Shown here: positions 28,901 through 43,398 of the stretch, piece by piece
Position numbering within the stretch: position 1 is the first letter of the stretch
Layout of the letters: each line of letters starts with the position of its first letter
NCBI RefSeq assembly: GCF_014647055.1
Contig: NZ_BMOL01000004.1
Coordinates: forward strand, 62,001-126,000
Source: Deinococcus aerolatus
GTDB lineage: Bacteria > Deinococcota > Deinococci > Deinococcales > Deinococcaceae
Direction: 5' to 3'
Length of the DNA: 64,000 bases
Notes under the pieces: generated by a model
Seen by the model: the letters and a program-made list of their open reading frames with translations, nothing else
The model's database searches: none
Told to the model about the DNA's origin: nothing
Made by a program: the position numbers and the translations under genes

Positions 28901-28936
28901 GGCCGCCTCACGCCCAGCAGCGGGCGTGAGGCGGCC
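28901..28936. terminator. Bidirectional terminator between convergent permease and ggt
   Basis: A perfect 15-bp stem (28901-28915 with 28922-28936) with a 6-nt loop lies between two genes whose 3' ends face each other. T-runs are weak on both sides. Confidence 0.7.
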
Positions 28937-28953
28937 AGAAAGAAACCCGTGGC

Positions 28954-30723
28954 TCAGGGCTTTTGCACCAGCGCGCTGCCGCCGCCGCCGCGTCTGGATT
29001 CAGTGGCCGCCGTGACCTTGCCGCCTTCGCCGAACTGGATCAGCGCCAGTTTGCCGTTGGCGTCGGTGGTGGCCCACTTGTGTCCCATGGCCTCCAGCGC
29101 CCTGGCCAGCGGGGTGGTCTCGCCGCCCTGGTCCACGGTGGTGGTGGCCCCGTTGCGCTGGGAGTAGCGCGGCGCGTCCACGGCCGCCTGGGCAGGCATG
29201 CCCCGGTCCAGAATGTTCATGATGGCCTGGCCCACCGTGGTGATGATGGTGGAGCCGCCCGGACTGCCCAGCGCCAGCACCGGCTTGCCGTCCTTGAGGA
29301 CGATGGTGGGACTCATCGACGAGCGAGGCCGCTTGCCCGCTTCGGGAATGTTGGGATGGGGGGCCACCGCGTCGAAATCGGTCAGCTCGTTGTTCAGCAG
29401 GAAGCCGTGGCCGGGCACCACCATGCCGTTGCCGCCAATCGATTCGATGGTGAAAGTGTAGGCCACGACGTTGCCCTGGGCGTCGCTGACGGTCAGGTGG
29501 GTGGTGCTCTGACCCTCCAGACTGGCGGGAGCGGGCAGCAGCGGGATGCTGGGATCGGTCTGGAACTTGAAGGGGTTGCCCGCCGCGACTGCCCCGGCCG
29601 CCGCCCTGTCGCCGATCAGGGCACGCCGCTGCGCCGCGAACTCCTTGCTCAGCAGGCCCGTCTGCGGCACGTCGGTGTATTCGGGGTCTGCCATGTACGC
29701 GCCCCGGTCTGCGAACGCCAGCCGCGAGGCCTCGATGTAACGGTGGTAGGCGTCGGCCTCGCTGAGCTTGGCAATGTCGTAGCCTTCCAGAATGTTGAGT
29801 GTCTCGCCGATGGTCAGGCCGCCGCTGGAGGGGGGCTGCATCCCGTAGACCGTGTACCCCCGGTAGGTGTTGACGGTGGGCTGGCGAATCCGGGCCTCGT
29901 AGTTCGCCACGTCGGCCAGCGCCCAGTTGCCCTTGCGGACGTTGGCGGTGCTGCCAGGGGCAACGGGCGGGGTGTTGACCGTGTCGACCATCGCCTGTGC
30001 GATGGAGCCGGTGTAGAACGCCTGTGCGCCGCCGGCTGCGATGGCCTCGTAGGTGCGGGCCAGGTCCGGGTTGTTGATCCGGCTGCCCACGGCGGGGAGA
30101 GTGCCGCCCGGCAGGTACAGCGCGGCGGAACTGGTAAACGTCTTGAAGCGGTCCAGGTTGTCCTTGATCTGGCTCTGGAAGTAGTCGTCCACCACGTAGC
30201 CGCTTTTTGCCAGGGCGATGGCGGGGGCCAGCACCTCGGCAAAGGATTTGGTGCCGTAGCGCCGCAGCGCCTCCTGCCAGCCCATGACGGTGCCGGGAAT
30301 GCCCGCCGACAGACCGCTGGTCACGCGCTCGCCAAAGGCAATCGGCTTGCCGCCCTCCAGAAACACGGTGGGCGTGAACGACGCGGGGGCCATCTCACGG
30401 TGGTCGATGGTGATGACCCGGCCTTCCTTGGCCAGATACACGACCATGAAGCCGCCGCCGCCCACCCCGCACGAAAACGGCTCGGTCAGACCCAGGGTGG
30501 CCGCGGCGGCGACGGCCGCGTCCACGGCGTTGCCGCCCGCCTCCAGAATCTTCATGGCTGCCACGCTGGCGTCGTGGTCCACGGTGGCCACCGCGCCGCC
30601 CGTGCCGGTGGCCGAGGGCACCTTGGCCCCGCCTGCCCCCACCTGTGCCCCGCCCGGCCCGCCCTGGCCCAGCAGCAGCGCCGCGCCCAGCAACAGGACT
30701 CCCCGTTTCAAGCTGTGTTTCAT
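28954..30723 (-). CDS. ggt: Gamma-glutamyltransferase (glutathione hydrolase) precursor
   Basis: 589 residues with a signal peptide (MKHSLKRGVLLLGAALLLGQ). It is an Ntn-hydrolase made as one chain that cuts itself before the catalytic Thr, here the first or second T of GQSTTHLTVSD near residue 397. The small-subunit motif GSPGGSTI is intact. It hydrolyses or transfers the gamma-glutamyl group of glutathione or poly-glutamate outside the cytoplasm. GGGAGGGAAAG precedes the ATG at 30723; an extension to 30816 lacks support and would hide the signal peptide. Confidence 0.93.
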   Translation of the reverse strand: MKHSLKRGVLLLGAALLLGQGGPGGAQVGAGGAKVPSATGTGGAVATVDHDASVAAMKILEAGGNAVDAAVAAAATLGLTEPFSCGVGGGGFMVVYLAKEGRVITIDHREMAPASFTPTVFLEGGKPIAFGERVTSGLSAGIPGTVMGWQEALRRYGTKSFAEVLAPAIALAKSGYVVDDYFQSQIKDNLDRFKTFTSSAALYLPGGTLPAVGSRINNPDLARTYEAIAAGGAQAFYTGSIAQAMVDTVNTPPVAPGSTANVRKGNWALADVANYEARIRQPTVNTYRGYTVYGMQPPSSGGLTIGETLNILEGYDIAKLSEADAYHRYIEASRLAFADRGAYMADPEYTDVPQTGLLSKEFAAQRRALIGDRAAAGAVAAGNPFKFQTDPSIPLLPAPASLEGQSTTHLTVSDAQGNVVAYTFTIESIGGNGMVVPGHGFLLNNELTDFDAVAPHPNIPEAGKRPRSSMSPTIVLKDGKPVLALGSPGGSTIITTVGQAIMNILDRGMPAQAAVDAPRYSQRNGATTTVDQGGETTPLARALEAMGHKWATTDANGKLALIQFGEGGKVTAATESRRGGGGSALVQKP

Positions 30724-30861
30724 CTTTCCCTCCCCGGGTGAATGAAGCGAACTGTGACGTGTGGAGCTTTCAGCATGCCATACGGCTGCGGGGCAGGTCC
30801 AACCGCCACCCTCCACCGAACCCAGATGTACCGAACCCAGAAGTTGCGAACAGGCTGACCG

Positions 30862-31695
30862 CTAGCCCCGGACCTCTGCCGCCAGATTCAGCGCCGCCTT
30901 CTTCAGGGTCACGGCCCCCTGGCCCGACGCCAGAATCTCGCCGGTGTGGCCGTCCACCACCCGGGCCACCGCGCGACTGGCCCCGCTGCCGTCCGGTTCC
31001 ACCACCAGTTCCAGCCGCTGACCCGGCCCCAGGTTCTGCGCGGCGTAGTTCAGGACCCAGTCGCCCCAGTTGACGTTCTCGGGCTTTGGGGCGCTGGCCC
31101 TGGCTTCCTGCTTCTCGCGGTAGGCCTGGGTCTTCTGGTCCACGTGCGTGCGGATGATCTCGTAGCGTTCGGGAGCGCTCAGGGTGCCCATCGCCACCTC
31201 CGCGCCGCTGTCCGGGTGGTACACGGTGGCGTCGGCGTCCAGTTTCTTCACCACGCTGGCCATGATCCGCACCTCGGCGGCGGGCAGGTCCCAGGGCGGG
31301 GCGTCGGCGTCCTCCTCGCCTTCGCGCTGGGGAGGCATCACGCCTTCCACCAGCCGGGCCACCACGCGCTGCTGTTCCGGCTCCAGCTCAGTGACCAGTT
31401 TCGCGGCGGCCCTGAAGGTCCGGGCCTGGGCCTCGTTCTTCGGCTGGATGCCCAGCGGGTCCAGCACCTTCGCCACGTCCGCCGCCTCCATCAGTCGCCC
31501 AGCCTGCGGCGGCGTGAAGCCCCAGCGGTCTTGCAGGTACGCCTCGAAGGAGTCGTGGCCCACGCGGAAGAATTCATTGTCGCGGATCTCGCTCAGGGCC
31601 TGTCCGGTGCGGCGGAAATCGCGCAGGCCGTCGCGCACGGTGGTTTCCAGGGCGCTCAGGCGGGCCTTCTGGTGGGGTTCGAGTTGTTCGGGCAT
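30862..31695 (-). CDS. Hypothetical protein with a phage/plasmid-type helical N-terminal motif
   Basis: 277 residues, function unknown. The first 75 residues contain [27 protein letters not shown] and [12 protein letters not shown]. This pattern is common in phage and plasmid proteins that sit next to DNA-binding or ParB-like modules. The rest is helical and charged with a C-terminal beta-rich tail. TGGAGG precedes the ATG by 7 nt. It is divergent from acnA and no other phage gene is nearby, so it may be a domesticated host gene. Confidence 0.6.
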   Translation of the reverse strand: MPEQLEPHQKARLSALETTVRDGLRDFRRTGQALSEIRDNEFFRVGHDSFEAYLQDRWGFTPPQAGRLMEAADVAKVLDPLGIQPKNEAQARTFRAAAKLVTELEPEQQRVVARLVEGVMPPQREGEEDADAPPWDLPAAEVRIMASVVKKLDADATVYHPDSGAEVAMGTLSAPERYEIIRTHVDQKTQAYREKQEARASAPKPENVNWGDWVLNYAAQNLGPGQRLELVVEPDGSGASRAVARVVDGHTGEILASGQGAVTLKKAALNLAAEVRG

Positions 31696-31810
31696 GGCAA
31701 AACCTCCAGGGAATCTGCGGTAAATGTTACGCGTTGTTGTTCCTGCCGTGGTGACATGAGATGGGCATCGTGACTGTGCGGGTGACGCCCGGGTTCAGGG
31801 CTGTCCGACA

Positions 31811-31816
31811 TATGAT
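31811..31816 (+). promoter_or_regulatory. -10 box of acnA
   Basis: TATGAT lies 37 nt before the acnA ATG, which has GGAGG in between. acnA therefore has a conventional leader, unlike the leaderless genes around it. Confidence 0.6.
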
Positions 31817-31853
31817 GGGGGCATCGCCCCACTGGGGCAAGGAGGAACTCAGC

Positions 31854-34577
<2,724 letters not shown>

Positions 34578-34600
34578 TCCGCTGAGCGCTGAGAAGTGAT

Positions 34601-34628
34601 GGCCCCGCCTGGGAGACTGGGCGGGGCC
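34601..34628 (+). terminator. Terminator downstream of acnA
   Basis: GGCCCCGCC (34601-34609) pairs perfectly with GGCGGGGCC (34620-34628); the following bases are AT-rich (AATTTAT). Confidence 0.75.
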
Positions 34629-34672
34629 AATTTATCGCGTAGTCAGCCCGTGTTTTGAGAGTGTTTGCCGGA

Positions 34673-35257
34673 TTAGAGACTCGTCCCCTCGTACACGTCG
34701 TCTAGTGTCAACGCCACATCCACGCACGGCAGCCGCAGCACTCCAGTGTCCTCGACATACTGTTCGCCCCAACCCTCGCCCTGGCGGGTGTATAGGCGTG
34801 CGGCGCGGGTGGCTGTGTCCACCATCAGGTATCCCCGCAGGCTGGGCAACGCCGTGTAGTCCGATAGTTTCTGGCCCCGGTCTAAGACCTGGGTGGTCTG
34901 GCTCAGCACCTCGACAATGAGACACGGACTGCTGGCGTATCGGGCCCCATCGGCCATGTCTTCGCAGGTCAGCACGACGTCGGGATAGTAATAACGCGTG
35001 CCCCCGGTTTGGATCCGCACCCGCATGTCGCTGGCGTACACTTTGCAGCCCTGACGAAGTGCGGGACGGTGCAGGGCGGCCAGCACGTTCGTTGCAATCA
35101 GGCCATGTCTGCTCACTGCTCCCGCCTGAGCGTTGGGTGTGTCCTCGCCGTGGAGGGCGTACACGAATCCGTCCACGAACTCCCGCTTGAAGGGGCTGAG
35201 TTCCTCCGTGCGGAGGTATTCTGCCTCGCTCATTTTCTGCAGGGCCGAACTGGTCAT
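34673..35257 (-). CDS. Uma2 family protein (DUF820, PD-(D/E)XK nuclease fold)
   Basis: 194 residues. The restriction-endonuclease-like core shows YYYPDVVLTCED followed by CLIVEVLS, giving the Asp and Glu-x-Glu/Lys-type metal ligands typical of DUF820. Such genes are multi-copy in Deinococcus and cyanobacteria; their substrates are unknown. TACACT (35264-35269, minus strand) ends 6 nt before the ATG, so it is leaderless. It is convergent with acnA and follows lgt with its own terminator between. Confidence 0.85.
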   Translation of the reverse strand: MTSSALQKMSEAEYLRTEELSPFKREFVDGFVYALHGEDTPNAQAGAVSRHGLIATNVLAALHRPALRQGCKVYASDMRVRIQTGGTRYYYPDVVLTCEDMADGARYASSPCLIVEVLSQTTQVLDRGQKLSDYTALPSLRGYLMVDTATRAARLYTRQGEGWGEQYVEDTGVLRLPCVDVALTLDDVYEGTSL

Positions 35258-35287
35258 GGGACCAGTGTACTTTGCTTCCGAATCAAC

Positions 35288-35318
35288 AAAAGGGCGGCCC
35301 GCTGATGGTGGGCCGCCC
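35288..35318 (-). terminator. Terminator downstream of lgt (minus strand)
   Basis: GGGCGGCCC/GGGCCGCCC (35292-35300 with 35310-35318) is a 9-bp perfect stem followed on the minus strand by four T residues. It isolates lgt from the Uma2 gene. Confidence 0.75.
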
Positions 35319-35338
35319 GCTGTACTGTGTTCTTTGGT

Positions 35339-36286
<948 letters not shown>

Positions 36287-36380
36287 AAGACGGCGCTAGT
36301 TTAAGCCTTTTGCGGGGTGGACATGGCCCACGCGCTGCGCAGTCCCTTCACCAGGCCGGCAACTGGGTTGCGGCGGCAGC

Positions 36381-36408
36381 AAAAAGCCCCACCCCAGTTG
36401 GGGCGGGG
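36381..36408 (-). terminator. Terminator downstream of tatA-tatC (minus strand)
   Basis: CCCC-G-CCCC-AACT-GGGG-T-GGGG on the minus strand, followed by C and five T residues (36381-36385). Confidence 0.85.
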
Positions 36409-36423
36409 TCGGGTGTGGGGACG

Positions 36424-37212
36424 TCACAGGCCCATCGCGGGCGTTTCTTCGGTCTCGGGCGGCGGCAGGCGGAAGGCCCGCGAGAGCAGCACGCTCAGTT
36501 CGTATAGCACGTACAGCGGCACGGCCACCAGCATCATGTTGGTGGGGTCCGGCGTGGGCGTGATGACGGCGGCGGCCACCATGATCGCCACCAGCGCGAT
36601 GCGCCAGCCCTTGCGCAGCATGACGTGGTTCACGATGCCGATGCGCGTCAGGATGATGGACAGGATGGGCATCTCAAAGGCCAGCCCGAAGGCCACCAGG
36701 AACGTCGTGACGGTCCCGATGTACTGGCCCAGCCCCAGAATCGGGGTGACTGCCCCGGCCAGGAACTCCACCAGAAACGGCACCATCGTGGGCAGCACCA
36801 GCTTGTACCCGAACACCGCGCCGCCCAGGAAAGACAGCCCGGCCCCGACGATGAAGGGAATGGCCCAGCGCCGCTCGCTGGCGTACAGCCCCGGCGAGAT
36901 GAAGCCCCAGACCTGACCCAGAATAAAGGGCAGCGCCAGCCCCAGCCCCGCCCAGAGCGACAGGTTCAGGCTCAGCAGCAGCGGCTCGGTCAGGGTGTAG
37001 GTGACGACCTGAACCTTGCCGGCGGTGTACAGCTCCGAATACTGCAGCGGTCCCTTGACCCAGTCAATCAGTTGAATGCGGTAGACGAAGGCCACCGACA
37101 TCCCGATGACCAGGAAAATCACGCTGATGACCAGACGCTTGCGTAGCTCGTCGAGGTGATCGAACAGCGGGGCGCTTTTCAGGTCCGTGCTGGGGGCAGT
37201 GGGGCGGGACAT
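36424..37212 (-). CDS. tatC: Twin-arginine translocase subunit TatC
   Basis: 262 residues, six membrane helices. The N-terminal receptor motif DHLDELRKRL and the conserved FISPGLYASERR loop, which contact the RR signal peptide, are intact. With TatA just upstream it forms a minimal TatAC exporter of folded proteins; no TatB is seen. It starts 15 nt after the tatA stop. The C-terminal tail after the last helix is Pro/Glu-rich. Confidence 0.95.
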   Translation of the reverse strand: MSRPTAPSTDLKSAPLFDHLDELRKRLVISVIFLVIGMSVAFVYRIQLIDWVKGPLQYSELYTAGKVQVVTYTLTEPLLLSLNLSLWAGLGLALPFILGQVWGFISPGLYASERRWAIPFIVGAGLSFLGGAVFGYKLVLPTMVPFLVEFLAGAVTPILGLGQYIGTVTTFLVAFGLAFEMPILSIILTRIGIVNHVMLRKGWRIALVAIMVAAAVITPTPDPTNMMLVAVPLYVLYELSVLLSRAFRLPPPETEETPAMGL

Positions 37213-37227
37213 GACGTGACCCCTCCC

Positions 37228-37479
37228 TTATGCGCGGCGGTTGCCGGCGGTCTCGCGTTCGCGTTCAGTGGGCAGCGGCGCGCCGGTCACAGGATCGATC
37301 TGGCGGGCGGACACGTCGGTGATGGGCGCGGCCACCACGTCATCGGTGTCGGTCTTGCCCGTCTCACGCTTGAACTCCTTGATGCCCTGGCCCAGGCCCT
37401 TGCCCAGTTGCGGCAGTTTGCTGGCCCCGAAGACCAGGGCGATCACGACGATAATCAGAATAATTTCCAGTGGACCCAT
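37228..37479 (-). CDS. tatA: Twin-arginine translocase subunit TatA
   Basis: 83 residues: one short membrane helix (3-18), the FGASKLPQLGKGLG hinge, an amphipathic helix (20-40) and a charged tail. It assembles into the variable-size pore of the Tat system. AAAGGAG lies 7 nt before the ATG. Co-transcribed with tatC downstream. The tail from about residue 45 is poorly conserved, as usual. Confidence 0.93.
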   Translation of the reverse strand: MGPLEIILIIVVIALVFGASKLPQLGKGLGQGIKEFKRETGKTDTDDVVAAPITDVSARQIDPVTGAPLPTERERETAGNRRA

Positions 37480-37675
37480 GTGAAAACTCCTTTGCGTGCC
37501 GGGCGGCTTGGCCCAGGCGTGACTTGCGGTGAGGGAAGGTGTGGGAGGGCGCGGCGGTATGGTCTCGCTCTGTCCAGTAGATATGCGGTTCAGCGCCGGA
37601 CGGATTACCCATTAAACCTTAATGGCGCGCCGTCAAGTCACGCTTGTCGCGCAATCTGGGGGTTGCGCTGTTCCT

Positions 37676-38404
<729 letters not shown>

Positions 38405-38518
38405 GGGGCAGGTTACACCTGTGCGGGGGCTGCTTCGTGGGGGGCAGGGCTCTGCAGGACATAGGGCGGCGCAGGACACAGGGCGCCGCGGGCCGCGTCA
38501 ACCCTTACCCTGTCCTGC

Positions 38519-39163
38519 ATGCTGCCCCTGATCGTCGTTGCCACCCCCGCCGAGGCCGAACGCCTGCTGGACCTCAAGGCCCGCGTGGTCGTTTCCGGGG
38601 TGGGCGCTGTGGCTGCGGCCCTGGCCACAGCACGGGCGCTGGAAGCACAGGAGGCGGGGCTGGTGCTCAGCGCGGGCATCGGCGGGGCGTACCCGGCCTC
38701 TGGCCTGCACCCCGGTGGCCTCGCCGTCTCATCCTGGATCATTCAGGCGGACCTGGGGGCCTGGGACGGCGATCAGTTTCTGGACTTCGCGGGGCTGGGC
38801 CTGTCGGTGCTGCCAGACTCGCCCCACACGGGGCACTTTGTCTGCTGGCCCCACGCGCCGGAAGTCGCGCGGCGCACCGACGCTGGCCTGGGGCCGACGC
38901 TGACCCTGAGCAGCGTGACCGGCACTGTCAGGGCCGCTGCCGCGCTGGAACGCCGCTTCCCCAGCGCACTCACCGAGGGCATGGAGGGTGCGGGGGTGGC
39001 CCACGCCGCCCTTCTGGCTGGAGTGCCGGTGCTGGAGGTTCGCGGCGTGAGCAACCCGGTCGGTCCCCGTGACCGCGCCGCATGGCAGATCCCACAGGCG
39101 CTGGCCGCCACCCGCAGGGGCGTGGCGGCGGCGCTGGACCTCTGGGAAGAGCTGGGGGGGTAG
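38519..39163 (+). CDS. mqnB: Futalosine hydrolase (menaquinone synthesis)
   Basis: 214 residues of the PNP/MTAN nucleosidase fold. VSGVGAVAAALATARAL and LSAGIGGAYP form the phosphate/ribose side, and EGMEGAGVAHAAL contains the catalytic-region Glu. RGVSNPVGPRDRAAW near the C-terminus is typical of futalosine hydrolase rather than adenosine-type enzymes. It releases hypoxanthine from futalosine in the alternative menaquinone route used by Deinococcus and Thermus. TACCCT (38506-38511) ends 7 nt before the ATG. No other mqn genes are adjacent. Confidence 0.85.
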   Translation: MLPLIVVATPAEAERLLDLKARVVVSGVGAVAAALATARALEAQEAGLVLSAGIGGAYPASGLHPGGLAVSSWIIQADLGAWDGDQFLDFAGLGLSVLPDSPHTGHFVCWPHAPEVARRTDAGLGPTLTLSSVTGTVRAAAALERRFPSALTEGMEGAGVAHAALLAGVPVLEVRGVSNPVGPRDRAAWQIPQALAATRRGVAAALDLWEELGG

Positions 39164-39171
39164 GCCCTGGC

Positions 39172-39603
39172 TCAGCTGTTCAGCGAGAGTTTGCCGCTGG
39201 TGGAGTTGGCCTGATCGCCGGGAAAGTTGACCTTCACATTCACGGTGGTCCCGGCAGGCGTGGCGGGATCGATGTTGATCCAGTGGCTGACCAGCACCGG
39301 GGGTGTGGGCTGCGGGTCCACAGCGCGCACCAGCACCCGGCCCTGCGCCGGAACAAACACACACCAGCCTTCGGGGGTGGTCATAAAGGCCCGCACCGGC
39401 AGGATGCTCTGCAGAGTCATGTCGGCGTTGGTGGCCCAGTACTCGACCAGCAGGCTGGCGTGTTCGCGCCCAATATCGGCCTGGTCCAGATCCAGCTGGA
39501 CTTCCACACTGTCGGGCAGGCCCTCGACCAGATTGGTCCAGCCGGGGACGACAAAACGGTTGCTGGCGGCGCTCTTGAACTGTTGAGAGGTGGCGTCGGT
39601 CAT
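39172..39603 (-). CDS. Hypothetical beta-rich protein, 143 residues
   Basis: No recognised family. Alternating hydrophobic strands and few helices suggest an immunoglobulin-like or jelly-roll fold; there is no signal peptide. TAGGCT (39610-39615, minus strand) ends 6 nt before the ATG. It converges with mqnB with 8 nt between stops. Confidence 0.65.
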   Translation of the reverse strand: MTDATSQQFKSAASNRFVVPGWTNLVEGLPDSVEVQLDLDQADIGREHASLLVEYWATNADMTLQSILPVRAFMTTPEGWCVFVPAQGRVLVRAVDPQPTPPVLVSHWINIDPATPAGTTVNVKVNFPGDQANSTSGKLSLNS

Positions 39604-39663
39604 GTGCCTAGCCTAGCGGATTGACTGCCCACACGGGGCCAGACCCGTGTTTATCTCTGCCGG

Positions 39664-39807
39664 TCAGTCGGCGTAGCTGCGGACCGTGTGCATCAGTGCC
39701 CGCACCGCCAGATAGCCCACCACGAAAAACAGCAGCGGCGTGACGTTCAGGGTGACCTCGGCGTCCTTTTCGGGTTCCAGGGGATTTTGCTTGCGGTATC
39801 TGATCAT
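39664..39807 (-). CDS. 47-residue membrane microprotein
   Basis: A small ORF with a charged N-terminus (MIRYRKQNPLEPEKDAEV) and one membrane helix (about 24-40: PLLFFVVGYLAVRAL). TACCCT (39814-39819, minus strand) ends exactly 6 nt before its ATG, the same signature as the larger leaderless genes. Longer frames that include it extend far upstream past this promoter and are unlikely. Function unknown. Confidence 0.6.
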   Translation of the reverse strand: MIRYRKQNPLEPEKDAEVTLNVTPLLFFVVGYLAVRALMHTVRSYAD

Positions 39808-39958
39808 GCGGTCAGGGTACGACACGCGGCGGGGCGGGCGACAGCGGGGCGGGCTTAGGGAGTGTTGAGGTGGCGTCCTGCGGCCCTCCGGCGCGGGCGT
39901 CCGGCTGGGGTGAACGCGGTCACGGCGCGGGGCGGCTGCGGGGAGTAGAACGGACGCC

Positions 39959-41029
39959 GTGACTTCCCCATCTCCTGCCGCAGCACCGTCTGCCACCATG
40001 CGCGCCCTGAGCAAGCTGAGGCCCGAAACCGGGCTCTGGATGACCGAGACCGACGTGCCGGTCCCCGGTCCCAACGACCTGTTGATCCGCGTGAAAAAGA
40101 GCAGCATCTGCGGCACCGACGTTCACATCTACAAGTGGGACGACTGGGCCAGCCGAACGGTGCCCACGCCGATGGTGGTGGGCCACGAGTACGTGGGCGT
40201 GGTGGCCGGCATGGGCTCCGAGGTCAGCGGCTTTCAGATCGGTGACCGGGTCAGCGGCGAGGGGCACATCACCTGCGGGCACTGCCGCAACTGCCGTGCG
40301 GGCCGCCGCCACCTGTGCCGCAATACCCAGGGCGTGGGCGTGCAGCGCCCCGGTTCCTTTGCTGAGTATCTGGTGCTGCCGGCCTTCAACGCCTTCAAAC
40401 TGCCCGACGACATCTCCGACGATCTGGCCTCCATCTTCGATCCCTTCGGCAACGCGGTCCACACTGCCCTGAAGTTCGATCTGGTGGGCGAGGACGTGCT
40501 GATCACCGGCGCGGGGCCGATCGGCGTGATGGCCGCCGCCGTCGCCCGGCATGTCGGCGCCCGCCACGTGGTGATCACCGACGTCAACGAGTACCGCCTG
40601 GATCTGGCGCGTGAAATGGGCGTGACCCGCGCCGTGAATGTGGCCAGAGAAGACCTGTGGGCGGTGGCGCAAGGGGAACTGGGCATGACCGAGGGCTTTG
40701 ACGTCGGCCTGGAGATGAGCGGCTCGGGCGTGGCCTTCGCGCAGATGGTGCAGACCATGAACCACGGCGGCAAGATCGCCCTGCTGGGCATCCCTGCTGG
40801 GCGCGTGGACATCGACTGGGCCAGTGTGATCTTCAAGATGCTGACCATCCAGGGCATCTACGGCCGCGAGATGTTCGAGACCTGGTACAAGATGGTGGCC
40901 CTGATCCAGTCGGGCCTGGACCTGACCCCGGTGATCACCCACCACTTCGGCATCGCCGACTTTCAGCAGGGCTTCGACGCGATGCTGGGCGGCCAGAGCG
41001 GCAAGGTCATTCTGGACTGGGGCGTCTGA
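39959..41029 (+). CDS. tdh: L-threonine 3-dehydrogenase
   Basis: 356 residues, zinc MDR family. Catalytic zinc ligands: Cys of SSICGTDVH, His-Glu of VGHEYVG. Structural zinc: the four Cys of [15 protein letters not shown]. The NAD site is ITGAGPIG. It tracks E. coli Tdh almost residue by residue, so the function (threonine to 2-amino-3-ketobutyrate) is secure. The partner lyase kbl is not adjacent. GTG at 39959 has a TAGAAC -10-like box 7 nt before it; ATG at 39998 matches the E. coli start but lacks signals, so the N-terminal 13 residues are uncertain. Confidence 0.92.
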   Translation: MTSPSPAAAPSATMRALSKLRPETGLWMTETDVPVPGPNDLLIRVKKSSICGTDVHIYKWDDWASRTVPTPMVVGHEYVGVVAGMGSEVSGFQIGDRVSGEGHITCGHCRNCRAGRRHLCRNTQGVGVQRPGSFAEYLVLPAFNAFKLPDDISDDLASIFDPFGNAVHTALKFDLVGEDVLITGAGPIGVMAAAVARHVGARHVVITDVNEYRLDLAREMGVTRAVNVAREDLWAVAQGELGMTEGFDVGLEMSGSGVAFAQMVQTMNHGGKIALLGIPAGRVDIDWASVIFKMLTIQGIYGREMFETWYKMVALIQSGLDLTPVITHHFGIADFQQGFDAMLGGQSGKVILDWGV

Positions 41030-41105
41030 GTTGGATGGTGGGAGGAGTGCGGCTGACCCTGTCGCTGGCCAGCCGGGGGTGACGGTGCTACCCCACGCCA
41101 CGCGC

Positions 41106-41111
41106 TATCCT
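41106..41111 (+). promoter_or_regulatory. -10 box of the trpS leader transcript
   Basis: TATCCT ends 6 nt before the ATG of the Trp-Trp leader peptide, the same hexamer and spacing as rnpB. The leader ORF is therefore probably at the very 5' end of the mRNA. Confidence 0.75.
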
Positions 41112-41117
41112 GCCCCC

Positions 41118-41165
41118 ATGACTTTCCAGCAGGCACAGACTCAGGCATGGTGGCCCGGCAGCTGA
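41118..41165 (+). CDS. Leader peptide of the trpS attenuator (MTFQQAQTQAWWPGS)
   Basis: A 15-codon ORF with two adjacent Trp codons (TGG TGG, 41148-41153), followed by four RNA segments with alternative pairing. Segment 1 is CCCGG 41154-41158, segment 2 CCGGGTG 41166-41172, segment 3 CGCCCGG 41207-41213, and segment 4 the terminator 3' arm. A ribosome stalled at Trp would cover segment 1 and free segment 2 to pair with 3, opening the terminator. A ribosome at the stop codon (41163-41165) would cover segment 2. The layout matches classical trp-type attenuation, but placed before a synthetase gene. Confidence 0.85.
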   Translation: MTFQQAQTQAWWPGS

Positions 41166-41202
41166 CCGGGTGACCTTTCCCTTTGTGCCGTCGAACCGAC
41201 AG

Positions 41203-41238
41203 GCCGCGCCCGGAGAAGCTCCCGGCGCGGCTTTTTTT
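41203..41238 (+). terminator. Attenuator terminator upstream of trpS
   Basis: GCCGCGCC (41203-41210) pairs with GGCGCGGC (41224-41231), with an inner GGAG/CTCC helix across one mismatch, and seven T residues follow (41232-41238). Its 5' arm contains segment 3, which can instead pair with 41166-41172. The outer 7 bp are identical to the cysS attenuator. Confidence 0.9.
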
Positions 41239-41266
41239 GATTCCCCCTTTTACTTTGGAGGATTGA

Positions 41267-42918
<1,652 letters not shown>

Positions 42919-42962
42919 GGCTGAAATGATAGCCCCCTGCCGTCTTTGAGCGACAATGGCCT

Positions 42963-43265
42963 ATGCCTGCCATTGCCGTCCACGCCGTGATCACCCCCAA
43001 GCCTGAACATGTTGACGTTGTGCTGTCTGAGATGCGGGGCATGGTGGAAAGCAGCCGTCAGGAACCCGGCTGCCTGCGCTATGACCTGCTGCGCCAGGAC
43101 GACGGCGGTACCGTGCGCCTGCATGTGCAGGAGCGCTACCGCGACATGGACGCCGTGCAGGCGCACCGGGACTCGGCACACTACAAAGCCTACCGGGCCA
43201 AAGCCGGGGACTGGTTTCAGGCGGCCCCGGTGGTGACCGTGCTGGAAGAGGTGGACGTGGCCTGA
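42963..43265 (+). CDS. Antibiotic biosynthesis monooxygenase (ABM) domain protein
   Basis: 100 residues, a single ferredoxin-like ABM domain as in YgiN. Typical features are EPGCLRYDLLRQDDG and HVQERYRDMDAVQAHRDSAHY. Members are cofactor-free quinol or polyketide monooxygenases acting as dimers; the substrate here is unknown. No ribosome binding site is visible, and the ATG lies close to a weak ACAAT-type box, so it may be leaderless. Confidence 0.85.
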   Translation: MPAIAVHAVITPKPEHVDVVLSEMRGMVESSRQEPGCLRYDLLRQDDGGTVRLHVQERYRDMDAVQAHRDSAHYKAYRAKAGDWFQAAPVVTVLEEVDVA

Positions 43266-43398
43266 CAGGAACTCCGATCGAAAGGTGTTGAAAACACCTG
43301 GAAATCTGAACAGAGTAGGCACGAAACAAACGGAACCCCGCCCCTCCCGGAGCCTTCGCTACCTTTGCCCGGCAGCCCCGCCGCTATGCTTGGCCCCT

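Noticed and set aside
39998..41029. Shorter tdh starting at ATG 39998
   Set aside because: It matches the E. coli start, but has neither a ribosome binding site nor a close -10 box, whereas the GTG at 39959 has a -10-like hexamer 7 nt upstream. Kept as an alternative only.
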